Below are positions 1-7,904 of a stretch of DNA of 15,360 bases, piece after piece (within the stretch, counting starts at the first letter, position 1; every line of letters starts with the position of its first letter). The DNA lies in assembly GCA_014380545.1 (NCBI GenBank), contig JACMJP010000304.1, positions 1 through 15,360 on the forward strand, written 5' to 3'. The position numbers and the translations under genes were made by a program. The notes below the pieces were generated by a model that saw only the letters and a list, made by a program, of their open reading frames with translations, was not told the DNA's origin and ran no database searches. The stretch comes from Chitinophagales bacterium (GTDB taxonomy: Bacteria; Bacteroidota; Bacteroidia; Chitinophagales; BACL12).

Positions 1-112
1 ATACCTTATATTGATAAGGAGGAAACTAAAACGGCATCTAAAATTACCCTTTCTTTTTTTGCCCGGAATAAACAGATTTTGTGTCTTTATAACAATCATT
101 TTTAACAATTTA
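1..112. other. Left-edge sequence with no supported gene
   Basis: T-rich stretch before the tandem repeat. One plus-strand frame is open from the window edge through the repeats, so the tail of an upstream gene cannot be excluded. The predicted peptide here (basic, then hydrophobic) resembles no family I recognise. No tRNA, promoter or terminator hairpin is evident. It is probably intergenic DNA downstream of the convergent or upstream neighbour. Confidence 0.4.
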
Positions 113-382
113 AAGGCGATTGCAGAACCCGTTGAGGCAATTACAGAATGCGTTGAGGCGATTGCAGAACCCGTTGAGGCAATTGCAGAATCCGTTGAGG
201 CGATTGCAGAACCCGTTGAGGCAATTGCGGAACCCGTTAAGACAATTGCAGAACCAATTGAGGCAATTGCAGAATCCATTGAGGCGATTTCAGAATCCGT
301 TGAGGCAATTGCAGAACCCGTTGATGCGATTGCAGAACCCGTTGAGGCGATTGCAAAACCCGTTGATGCGATTGCAGAACTG
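113..382. repeat. 21-bp tandem repeat array, about 13 units
   Basis: Consensus unit is GTTGAGGCAATTGCAGAACCC. Full units begin at 131, 152, 173, 194, 215, 236, 257, 278, 299, 320, 341 and 362, with a partial first unit at 113-130. Variation is by substitution only, with no spacers and no length change. Most common is GCAATTGC versus GCGATTGC. Others are CCC/TCC at the unit end, GTT/ATT at the start, and GAGG/GATG. From unit 1 to unit 6 the GCGATT and GCAATT forms alternate, giving a 42-bp higher-order period. The GCAATTGC form is palindromic. Two plus-strand frames stay open through the array; the 7-residue version reads EAIAEPV. This follows from the unit length being a multiple of three and does not show translation. 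The array ends 11 bp before the stop codon of the minus-strand peptidase gene. Confidence 0.93.
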
Positions 383-393
383 CTATGGATGCT

Positions 394-2454
394 TTACCAT
401 ATGCGCACCCTCAAACTATCAGGCACATACATTTTATCCGTTGGCTTAATGTTAAATGCGGAATAGAAATCATCAATATTTACTGCCGGTCCGTTCACTC
501 TTAAAAAGTTAGGGGAATGCACATCGCTTTTAATTCTTACGGCAAGTGCTTCATCCCTGTATTTGCCATACCATGATAAGGCGAAGCCGAGAAAATACCT
601 TTGTGTTGGTGTAAAGCCGCCGATCATTTTGCCTGACTTGTATGCTTCTGTTTTTTTAAATGCTTCCAAACCCACCAGCATGCCGCCGAGGTCAGCAATA
701 TTTTCCCCCTGTGTTGCATCGCCGTTTATATGCATACTGTCCAGCACCATATAGGCATCAAATTGCTGAACGATCATTTTTGTTCTGTCCAGGAATTTAT
801 TCCGGTCGTCTGTTGTCCACCAGTTCACAAGATTTCCCTGCGCATCAAACTGGCTTCCCTGGTCGTCAAAGCCATGCGTTAATTCATGGCCAATTGTTGA
901 GCCTGCAGCATAGCCATAAGCTATTGCATCATCCACATATTTATCGGGCACCCCCGGAACCACAAATGCAGCAGCAGGCAATACAATTTCATTATTGCCC
1001 GGGTTATAATATGCGTTCCATGTTTGCGGGGTCATTCCCCATTCTGTTCTGTCAACCGGTTTATATAAATGCGCTATTTGATATGCATTATAATATTTTG
1101 CTGCCCTTATTCCGTTTAAAACATAACTGTCCCGCTCCACTTCCAGTGTTGAATAATCCTGCCATGTATCAGGATAGCCAACTTTTTTCATTACAGTGTT
1201 CAGCTTTGCAATTGCTTTTTGTTTTGTGCTGTCGCTCATCCAGTCAAGCGCCGTAATTCTTTCTTTATATGCTTCAATGGTATTGTCAACAATTTTAATG
1301 TAGCGGGCTTTTTCTTCAGGGCTGTAATATTTCTGTACATATAATTCACCCAGTATAAATCCCATTGCATTTTCTTCTGCATCTAAAACTCTTTTCCATC
1401 TGGGGCGCTGTTCTTTTGTTCCATATAAAATTGTTCCGTAGAAATTAAAATTTTCCCTGTCAATCTCATTATTTAAATATCCTGCGTATGCATTAATTAA
1501 ATTCCAGTGCAGGTAAACTTTCCAGTTGTCAATGCTTTCATTTTTTAAGCTTTTATTCATTTGCGTAAAAAACTCCGGCTGACCTATAATTACAGAATCA
1601 ATATTTGGTGCGCCTGTTTTTGTAAAATGATCTGCCCAGTTGAGTGCAGGTGTTAAATTATTTGCAGCAGCAATATCCATTTTATTATAATTCGTATAAG
1701 GATCCCGCAGGTCTTCAATCTTTCTTGATGCCTTTGCAAGATCCGTTTCCATGCGCATGATAGTTTCAGCATTCTTTTTAGAAGCAGCTTCATCCAGTCC
1801 CATCAGCTGAAACATTTTTGCGATATGTTTTACATATTCTGTTCGTATGTTTTTTGTTCTTTCATCAGTTGCAAAATAATAATCTCTTTCAGGTAATCCA
1901 ATTCCACCCTGGTAAAGATGTATCATGAATTTATTGCTGTTCTTTTCATCCTGGAAAATATAATTCGTATATAATGCAGGTACGCCTATGGATTGTAAAT
2001 AAGCAATTTCATTTATAACATCTTCTGTTGTTTGCATTGCATGTATTTTTTCAAACTCAGGTTCCAGTGGCTTTATTCCCTGTGCTTCAATGGTAACTGA
2101 ATCCATTCCTGTGTGCCAGAAGTCACCTATCTTTTGTTCATTACTGCCTTTCTTTGGATTTTTATTTGATGCAGCTTCTTCACTAATTAATTTCACCCTG
2201 TTTCTTGTTTCTTCCAATACAAGGCTCCAGATGCCCCAGCTATTTTCACTTGCAGGCACCGGGTTATTTTTCAGCCATGTTCCCATTGCATATTTAAAAA
2301 AATCATCACCGGGGTTTACGGTTGTATCAATGTAATCATTTAAAAAGTATGCATACTTATCTGCTTCATCTTTATCTTCTGAAGTGGTTGATGAATTTTT
2401 ACATGATGCAATAATTACGAAACTTATAAAAAGAAAGAATAAACGCTTATACAT
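394..2454 (-). CDS. M13 family zinc metallopeptidase lipoprotein (neprilysin/PepO-like)
   Basis: A 686-residue secreted M13 endopeptidase of usual bacterial length, expected to cleave peptides outside the cytoplasm. A hydrophobic N-terminus (residues 3-17) ends in the lipobox IASC, making Cys18 the likely lipidated residue. The protein would be anchored in an envelope membrane. The N-terminal M13 domain spans roughly residues 45-425 and includes the typical PGDDFFKYAMGTWL start (48-61). The catalytic domain follows. It has NAYYNP (480-485), the zinc motif HELTH (523-527; zinc ligands His523 and His527, catalytic Glu524), and ENIAD (584-588), which gives the third zinc ligand Glu584 and the conserved Asp588. 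It also has SPNFLRVNGP (647-656). The C-terminus RVRIW resembles the CRVW end of the family, lacking its Cys, so the gene is full length. It stands alone on the minus strand, divergent from the DUF2071 gene across 204 bp. The exact peptide substrate is unknown. Confidence 0.96.
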   Translation of the reverse strand: MYKRLFFLFISFVIIASCKNSSTTSEDKDEADKYAYFLNDYIDTTVNPGDDFFKYAMGTWLKNNPVPASENSWGIWSLVLEETRNRVKLISEEAASNKNPKKGSNEQKIGDFWHTGMDSVTIEAQGIKPLEPEFEKIHAMQTTEDVINEIAYLQSIGVPALYTNYIFQDEKNSNKFMIHLYQGGIGLPERDYYFATDERTKNIRTEYVKHIAKMFQLMGLDEAASKKNAETIMRMETDLAKASRKIEDLRDPYTNYNKMDIAAANNLTPALNWADHFTKTGAPNIDSVIIGQPEFFTQMNKSLKNESIDNWKVYLHWNLINAYAGYLNNEIDRENFNFYGTILYGTKEQRPRWKRVLDAEENAMGFILGELYVQKYYSPEEKARYIKIVDNTIEAYKERITALDWMSDSTKQKAIAKLNTVMKKVGYPDTWQDYSTLEVERDSYVLNGIRAAKYYNAYQIAHLYKPVDRTEWGMTPQTWNAYYNPGNNEIVLPAAAFVVPGVPDKYVDDAIAYGYAAGSTIGHELTHGFDDQGSQFDAQGNLVNWWTTDDRNKFLDRTKMIVQQFDAYMVLDSMHINGDATQGENIADLGGMLVGLEAFKKTEAYKSGKMIGGFTPTQRYFLGFALSWYGKYRDEALAVRIKSDVHSPNFLRVNGPAVNIDDFYSAFNIKPTDKMYVPDSLRVRIW

Positions 2455-2538
2455 AGAATTGGTTTTAGATTTTGTAAAATTACAACCTGAACTTTCTTAA
2501 AGCATTTTGATTAACAAACATTAAGAAGTTTAATGTTA

Positions 2539-2617
2539 TCGCAGATAGCGCTGATATTCGCAGATGAATATAAAAAACATACATATTTTCCTGCGCCTTT
2601 TCTGCGGTATCTGCGGG
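2539..2617. repeat. Imperfect inverted repeat, possible REP-like intergenic element
   Basis: The left arm (2539-2565) contains two CGCAGAT words around GCGCTGATATT. The right arm (2589-2617) contains CTGCG words ending in GGTATCTGCGGGA. The right arm roughly matches the reverse complement of the left with several mismatches. A loop of about 23 bp containing AT-rich sequence separates them, and transcripts could fold into a long imperfect hairpin. It sits in the divergent region between the M13 peptidase and DUF2071 genes. Similar 'atctgcg' intergenic elements recur in many Bacteroidota genomes, as I recall; only one copy is visible here. It could instead be a regulatory structure. Confidence 0.55.
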
Positions 2618-2658
2618 AAAAAATATTTATTACGGCTAAAGCTGATGTTACCAATTGA

Positions 2659-3396
2659 ATGAATAAAACAGAAGTAAAAATGCAGCCCGTATTTCTTACA
2701 GCACACTGGAAAAATCTCATCATGGCAAATTATGCCTGTGATAAAAATATTCTGCTTCCATATCTTCCTGCTAACACAGAGCTGGACCTTTTTAATGATA
2801 CATGTTATGTAAGTCTTGTTGGTTTTATGTTTCTTAATACAAAAGTGATGGGAATAGGTTTTCCGTTTCACAGGAATTTTGAAGAGATCAATTTGCGTTT
2901 TTATGTTCGCTACAAAGAAAATAATGTATGGAAGAGGGGAGTGGTCTTTATAAAAGAGATCGTTCCTAAATTTATGATAACCACTATCGCAAATACTTTT
3001 TACAATGAAAGATATGTAACACTTAAAACAAGAAATGCAACCACAACCCATCAAAATAATTTTAGTCTTTCTTATCAATGGAAATTTAAAAACACATGGA
3101 ATACATTAGCCGTAAATGCACAAAATGAATTAACGAAGATTGAAAGTGGCTCTGAAGAAGAATTTATTACTGAGCACTATTGGGGATACACAGCACAGAA
3201 GAAAAACAGAACATTAGAATATGCAGTTGAGCACCCCCGCTGGGAAATGTACCCGGTTATTGATTATACAATCAGTTGCGATTTTGAAAAGTTATACGGT
3301 GAAGAATTTTTATTTCTTGGGAACATACAGCCAATATCTGTTATACTTGCCAAAGGTTCGGAAGTAATTGTGCGCAAAGGGAAGATTCTCTCTTAA
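2659..3396 (+). CDS. DUF2071 (YqjF-like) family protein
   Basis: A 245-residue cytoplasmic protein of the DUF2071/YqjF family, whose biochemical role is unknown to me. Recognisable family blocks are AHWKNLIMANY (15-25), LLPYLPANTELDLF (32-45), CYVSLVGFMFLNTKVMG (49-65), PFHRNFEEINLRFYVR (69-84) and RGVVFIKEIVPK (93-104). The length suits the family. There is no signal peptide and no membrane segment. The start at 2659 has no clear Shine-Dalgarno. An in-frame ATG at 2680 (Met8) is a possible alternative that keeps the whole conserved region. The TonB-dependent receptor gene follows after 43 bp on the same strand, so the two may be cotranscribed, although nothing functionally links them. Confidence 0.9.
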   Translation: MNKTEVKMQPVFLTAHWKNLIMANYACDKNILLPYLPANTELDLFNDTCYVSLVGFMFLNTKVMGIGFPFHRNFEEINLRFYVRYKENNVWKRGVVFIKEIVPKFMITTIANTFYNERYVTLKTRNATTTHQNNFSLSYQWKFKNTWNTLAVNAQNELTKIESGSEEEFITEHYWGYTAQKKNRTLEYAVEHPRWEMYPVIDYTISCDFEKLYGEEFLFLGNIQPISVILAKGSEVIVRKGKILS

Positions 3397-3425
3397 ATGC
3401 TGAACAATTTTTATATTAGAACGTT

Positions 3426-3432
3426 AGGGTGA
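3426..3432 (+). promoter_or_regulatory. Shine-Dalgarno-like ribosome binding site of the TonB receptor gene
   Basis: AGGGTGA lies 7 bp before the ATG at 3440 and partly matches AGGAGG. It supports that start, which also gives a proper signal peptide. Most other genes here lack such a motif. Confidence 0.4.
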
Positions 3433-3439
3433 TTGAAAT

Positions 3440-5824
3440 ATGAAGCAACTTATTATCCTATCCTTTGTTTTTCTGACAACACATTATCTGAAGGCACAAA
3501 CCGGAATTATTAAGGGCAGTATTGTAAATGCAATTAATAATGAAACCATCCCATTCGCAAACATCCTGATAACGGGAACTGAAACTGGTACGCAAACTGA
3601 TTTTGACGGAAATTATAAAATTGAAAACCTGCAAGCCGGTTTATATAATTTACAGGTGAGTTGTGTGGGATTTAAATCAAAAACAGTTTTTGAGATACAG
3701 GTTACAAATGCAATTCCCGCAATTATATATATTCAGCTGGAAGAAAATATTTCAGAGCTGGAAACTGTAACAATTGTTTCAGCCCCAAATGATAAAACAG
3801 AAGAATCGCCTTTATCATTGCGCACAATTGGAGTGAATGAAATAAAAAGGAACCCCGGCGGTAACAGAGACATTTCGGTTGTGATACAAAGTTTACCGGG
3901 TGTTTCCACTACTGCATCTTTCAGAAATGATATTTTAATAAGAGGTGGTGCACCAAATGAGAACAGGTTTTATCTGGATGGAATTGAAGTGCCGAATATT
4001 AATCATTTTGCAACACAGGGCTCCAGCGGCGGTCCGGTTGGATTAATTAATGTTGATTTTATTAATGAAGTAAAATTTTATTCCGGTGCATTTCCTGCAA
4101 ACCGGGGAAATACTTTAAGTTCCGTGTTTGAATTTAATCAGAAAGACGGGCGGACTGATAAATGGGGTGCAGCATTTACGATTGGTTCAAGTGATCTCGG
4201 AATTACCACTGAAGGCCCGACAGGAAAAAATTCTTCTTTCCTTTTTTCCGCCAGAAGAAGTTATTTGCAGTTCTTGTTTGATGCACTGGGTTTGCCATTT
4301 CTTCCTACTTACAATGATTTTCAACTGAAAGAAAAAATTAAATTTAACAGTAAAAATGAATTAACAATTATTGGCTTGGGAGCAATTGATGATTTTGCAT
4401 TAAATACGGAGGATGATACTTCGGACTTTCAGCAATACATACTCGGAAGCCTTCCCGTTTCCACACAATGGAATTATACGGTTGGTGTTTCTTATAAAAG
4501 ATTTCACAGCAATGGGTCAAGTCTGTTTGTTGCAAGCAGAAATATGTTGAACAATCGTGCATATAAATATTTGAATAATGATGAAAGCAGTGAAATGAAT
4601 TTAATATATGATTACACAAGCCGTGAAGCCGAAAATAAATTCAGGTTTGAAGAAAATGTGCGCATTGGCACATGGAAACTTAATGGTGGCGTAAATTATG
4701 AATACGCAAAATATACCAACAAAACATATCAAATAATCCCGACAGAGATTATTTTTGATACACTTGATTTTAATTCTTTAGTTGATCTGCACAAGTGGGG
4801 CTTCTTTGTACAGGCAAGTAAAAGTTTCTTTGATGAAATATTCATTACCTCTATTGGTTTAAGGGCAGATGCTAATAATTATTCTGCTGTGATGAATAAT
4901 TTATTCCGGCAATTTTCTCCCAGATTTTCATTCAGTTACCAATTTTATCCCCGCTGGAGTTTTAATGTAAACACAGGAATTTATTATCAACTTCCGGCTT
5001 ACACAATTTTGGGGTATAAAAATGCTGATGGTGTATTGGAAAATAAAATAAATGAAGTAACATATATTCAAAGCAAGCATGCTGTGGCGGGTTTTGAATT
5101 TCGCCCAAATAATTATTTACGGTTTTCATTGGAAGGATTTTATAAACAATACGCAAACTATCCTTTTTTAATCAGGGATTCTATTTCACTTGCAAACCTG
5201 GGTGCTGACTTCGGTGTTATCGGAAATGCACCTGTTAGTTCTTCAAGTGAAGGGAAGAGTTATGGAATTGAATTCCTTGCACAACAAAAATTATCAAATA
5301 ATATTTTCGGCATCCTTGCTTATACATTTGTAAAAAGCGAATTCACAGATAAAAACGGGAATTATATAGCTTCCTCCTGGGATAACAGGCATATTCTATC
5401 ATTCACTGCGGGTAAAAAATTTAAAAAAGATTGGGAAACAGGAGCGAAGTTCAGATACGCAAGTGGGTTACCTTATACACCAACTGATGTTGCGTTTTCA
5501 TCCCTCATTGATGTGTGGGAAATAAACAGGGCAGGTACATTAAATTATGATTCGCTAAATACATTAAGGCTCGATGCAAATTATCAATTAGATATTCGTA
5601 TAGATAAAAAATGGTTTTTGAAACGCATGAATATTAATTTGTATATAGATGTACAAAATGTTTTCAACTCCAAAGTTGATCAGCCTGCGATTTTTAATGT
5701 GCTGAGAGATGGAGATGGAAATAATATGATCAATGCAGAAGATCCAACAAGATATGATTATTATTTTATTGATAATACGAATGGTACTGTATTGCCTTCC
5801 GTTGGATTAATACTGGAGATATAA
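3440..5824 (+). CDS. TonB-dependent outer-membrane receptor with carboxypeptidase-like N-terminal domain
   Basis: A 794-residue outer-membrane active transporter powered by TonB-ExbBD. In order: a signal peptide (1-20, cleavage likely after KAQ), a carboxypeptidase-regulatory-like beta-sandwich (about 22-103, with DFDGNYKIENLQAGLY at 54-69), a TonB-box-like ETVTIVSA (108-115), a plug domain (about 128-235, with ISVVIQSLPGVST and ILIRGGAPNENRFYLDGIEV), and a long C-terminal beta barrel. The C-terminus SVGLILEI is a beta strand but lacks the usual terminal aromatic residue. It is too short for, and lacks a SusD partner of, a classical SusC glycan-uptake pair, so the cargo cannot be named; a siderophore, cofactor or peptide is possible. 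It lies 43 bp after the DUF2071 gene. It converges with the ligase gene, with only 5 bp between the two stop codons and no visible terminator hairpin. Confidence 0.93.
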   Translation: MKQLIILSFVFLTTHYLKAQTGIIKGSIVNAINNETIPFANILITGTETGTQTDFDGNYKIENLQAGLYNLQVSCVGFKSKTVFEIQVTNAIPAIIYIQLEENISELETVTIVSAPNDKTEESPLSLRTIGVNEIKRNPGGNRDISVVIQSLPGVSTTASFRNDILIRGGAPNENRFYLDGIEVPNINHFATQGSSGGPVGLINVDFINEVKFYSGAFPANRGNTLSSVFEFNQKDGRTDKWGAAFTIGSSDLGITTEGPTGKNSSFLFSARRSYLQFLFDALGLPFLPTYNDFQLKEKIKFNSKNELTIIGLGAIDDFALNTEDDTSDFQQYILGSLPVSTQWNYTVGVSYKRFHSNGSSLFVASRNMLNNRAYKYLNNDESSEMNLIYDYTSREAENKFRFEENVRIGTWKLNGGVNYEYAKYTNKTYQIIPTEIIFDTLDFNSLVDLHKWGFFVQASKSFFDEIFITSIGLRADANNYSAVMNNLFRQFSPRFSFSYQFYPRWSFNVNTGIYYQLPAYTILGYKNADGVLENKINEVTYIQSKHAVAGFEFRPNNYLRFSLEGFYKQYANYPFLIRDSISLANLGADFGVIGNAPVSSSSEGKSYGIEFLAQQKLSNNIFGILAYTFVKSEFTDKNGNYIASSWDNRHILSFTAGKKFKKDWETGAKFRYASGLPYTPTDVAFSSLIDVWEINRAGTLNYDSLNTLRLDANYQLDIRIDKKWFLKRMNINLYIDVQNVFNSKVDQPAIFNVLRDGDGNNMINAEDPTRYDYYFIDNTNGTVLPSVGLILEI

Positions 5825-5829
5825 AGAGT

Positions 5830-7332
5830 TTAATTGAGCAGGGATTGCAAGAGATCATAATCAATCTTTGTATGATGCCTTTTATCTTTTGGTATCTTCT
5901 TTAATTGTATGATTCGAAATTCTGATAGATAATTTTTGAAAAGTACTTCTGCAAATTTAGTTGACTGATAGTTTTCATCTGCTTCTATTACAATAACCGG
6001 AATATTTTCTAACACCATGATTGTTCCGCAATTAATTCCTTGTATGTTTTTCACAATATTCTCAATTAAAAAAGGATAATACTTTCTTCCTTCCCATTCA
6101 ATTATTTGTTTACAGCGTCCTGCTAAAAATAAATCCCCCTCGTCATCTAAATATCCTGCATCTCCCGTTCTGTGCCATGTAATGTCACCTTCTACTATTT
6201 TATTTTGTTTGAAAGCTGTTTCATTATCTAAATAAGATTGCAGTACATGGTTTCCTGAAACAATGATCTCACCTGTTTCACCTTCCTGTAATGTTTGAAC
6301 ATGATCAACCGGTTTATTTTCAATCGGGATTATTTTCACTTTCGCAGCATCATCAATATTCCCCACACATAAACCATTTGATGCATCTTCGTAATTCTTA
6401 ATAAAATCTTTTGCATTAATATGAGCAATTGGTTCTGCTTCTGTGGAGCCGTATATAATGGTGAAATCACTAAAAGGAAAAGCCTGTAAAATAAGTTTTG
6501 CATCAGGAGGAAATACCGGGCCGCCACCGGAAAGAATATTTTTAATTGCAGGTAACCTCAAATTATTTTTAACAAGGTATTGAGCAAGTGTAATTAAATA
6601 GTATGGAGAAAATGTAAGGGATGTAACATTGTTATTTTTTAATTCTGCATAAATAACTGAGGGATTAAAATTTCCCGGTTTATTTGCTTTATAATTTCCT
6701 ATAACAGAGGTTTTTCCTGTTCCAAGATTCAATAACAAAACAATTGGCAGTAATGCCATATCAATTTTGGAATCTGCAGGCAGGAGGGGTTGTAATGCCT
6801 TATATTGTGCTGATAAAAAATGGTGCGTTCTGTTTGCAGCTTTCGGTGTGCCGGTACTGCCGGTTGTAAAAGTTATTAATGCAGGATCGCTTTCAATTGG
6901 CTGAAATAATTGAACCGTTCCTGCTGTTGATTTTTTATTTGGAGATAATTTAACCTGTATATTTCTGATCTCTTTTGAGAACATTCCCAACAAACGTATT
7001 TTAAATGGCGCAATAAATCCTTTGCACTTTGCAATTCTGCAGCAGAGTTCCATCCGTTCCTTATTCACCCATTCATCTAAAAAAACTACCACAGCACCCA
7101 GGTAAAACGCAGCAAGTAATGTTTTATATAATTCAAGGCTCATGGGAACAAAAACTAATATCCTGTCTCCGGGTTCTATTCCTTTTTCAGCAAAATAATT
7201 TGCAGTTGCAATTACATCCTCAGATAGTAGTCTGTAAGTAATCTTTTCATGCTTATATATAATAGCTGTTTCATCGGGATGTTGTGAAGCTGCATTTAAA
7301 AATAATTGAATGATATTTGAGGCAGGGCGCAT
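5830..7332 (-). CDS. Adenylate-forming (AMP-binding) ligase, OleC-like
   Basis: A 500-residue ANL-superfamily enzyme expected to activate a carboxylic acid with ATP. Visible core motifs are the phosphate-binding loop TFTTGSTGTPK (154-164), YGSTEAEP (294-301), the hinge region TGDAGYLDDEGDLFLAGRCKQ (from 389), and RHHTKIDY (485-492), whose Lys489 fits the catalytic lysine of the small C-terminal domain. The VPMSLELYKTLLAAFYLGAV block (62-81), the region after the phosphate loop, and the RHxxKI-type ending resemble OleC. OleC converts beta-hydroxy acids to beta-lactones in olefin biosynthesis. No OleA, OleB or OleD is present here, so the olefin route is not supported. The SRPBCC stop and this start share one base (TAATG), so this is the last gene of the operon. 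The substrate is unknown; a fatty or isoprenoid acid is an inference. A plain fatty-acyl-AMP or CoA ligase is the alternative. Confidence 0.88.
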   Translation of the reverse strand: MRPASNIIQLFLNAASQHPDETAIIYKHEKITYRLLSEDVIATANYFAEKGIEPGDRILVFVPMSLELYKTLLAAFYLGAVVVFLDEWVNKERMELCCRIAKCKGFIAPFKIRLLGMFSKEIRNIQVKLSPNKKSTAGTVQLFQPIESDPALITFTTGSTGTPKAANRTHHFLSAQYKALQPLLPADSKIDMALLPIVLLLNLGTGKTSVIGNYKANKPGNFNPSVIYAELKNNNVTSLTFSPYYLITLAQYLVKNNLRLPAIKNILSGGGPVFPPDAKLILQAFPFSDFTIIYGSTEAEPIAHINAKDFIKNYEDASNGLCVGNIDDAAKVKIIPIENKPVDHVQTLQEGETGEIIVSGNHVLQSYLDNETAFKQNKIVEGDITWHRTGDAGYLDDEGDLFLAGRCKQIIEWEGRKYYPFLIENIVKNIQGINCGTIMVLENIPVIVIEADENYQSTKFAEVLFKNYLSEFRIIQLKKIPKDKRHHTKIDYDLLQSLLN

Positions 7333-7904
7333 TATTTTTTCTGTTCAATTAATGTTTTAATATTTTGCATATTTTGTTCATAAACACTTTTTATTTTATA
7401 TGCTCCAAGTGATGTCTTAATAAATTCAACAAGGGAAGGTTTTTCATCCGGAAAAAATAATGTGAATGTAAGTTCGCACTTATTGTCATTCATGCTTTTA
7501 TAAATTTGTTCAGTTGCCAGAGGTTCTGCCATCATTGGAAAACCCTTGGTATCGTAAATTGTAAGTTGTCTTCTTTTATTTTTTTCAACGATGGTAATTA
7601 ATTCATCCCATTTAATGCCTTCTTCGTTTGCATTCTGAAAACACCTTCTTCTGCTTCCGGGTTTACCGTCAGGAATACTGTCACTATTCAAAGGAGTGAT
7701 GTGATCTATATAAACAGACCACAATGCAACATTGTCCGAATTACCGAGAAAATTAAAAACTGAATCAACCGGAGCGTCAATTGTAATTGTATGTTTTACA
7801 ATTCTGTTTGTTTCACCTGCATACTTTTTGAATGGACTTAAACTGATGATTAAAATAAATACCAGCAGCAGGGATACAATAATATAGAATATTATTTTTT
7901 TCAT
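7332..7904 (-). CDS. Membrane-anchored SRPBCC (START/polyketide-cyclase-like) protein
   Basis: A 190-residue protein with one N-terminal membrane segment (about residues 4-23). The rest looks like a single SRPBCC fold. It opens with the typical strand ITIDAPVDSVFNFLGNSDNVALW (41 onward) and ends with a long amphipathic helix (about 163-187). SRPBCC domains form a hydrophobic cavity that binds lipids, polyketides or other bulky ligands, and some are cyclases or hydrolases. No catalytic residues can be assigned. The N-terminal segment would keep the cavity next to the membrane, which fits the lipid-type enzymes around it. Its ATG overlaps the stop of the GNAT-like gene in an ATGA junction. Its own stop overlaps the ligase ATG by one base, so its translation is probably coupled to both. 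Confidence 0.75.
   Translation of the reverse strand: MKKIIFYIIVSLLLVFILIISLSPFKKYAGETNRIVKHTITIDAPVDSVFNFLGNSDNVALWSVYIDHITPLNSDSIPDGKPGSRRRCFQNANEEGIKWDELITIVEKNKRRQLTIYDTKGFPMMAEPLATEQIYKSMNDNKCELTFTLFFPDEKPSLVEFIKTSLGAYKIKSVYEQNMQNIKTLIEQKK

Noticed and set aside
113..382. CRISPR array
   Set aside because: Units are directly adjacent with no spacers, and no cas genes are present.
11..466. Plus-strand open frame of 151 codons through the repeats, encoding EAIAEPV-type heptads
   Set aside because: It needs a TTG start and its length comes from the 21-bp period. It runs 73 bp antisense into the conserved end of the M13 peptidase gene, and the non-repeat parts match nothing I recognise.
660..1256. 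Plus-strand open frame of 198 codons
   Set aside because: It is antisense to the conserved catalytic part of the M13 peptidase, including HELTH, and its peptide has no family features.
2536..3078. Minus-strand open frame of 180 codons
   Set aside because: It is antisense to the conserved DUF2071 blocks and the inverted repeat. Its Cys/Ile/Lys-rich composition is typical of a shadow frame.
3440..5824. SusC/SusD glycan utilisation locus
   Set aside because: The receptor is shorter than SusC, no SusD-like lipoprotein follows, and no glycoside hydrolase is nearby.
5830..7332. Olefin (ole) biosynthesis cluster
   Set aside because: Only an OleC-like gene is present; there is no thiolase-like OleA, alpha/beta-hydrolase OleB or reductase OleD.
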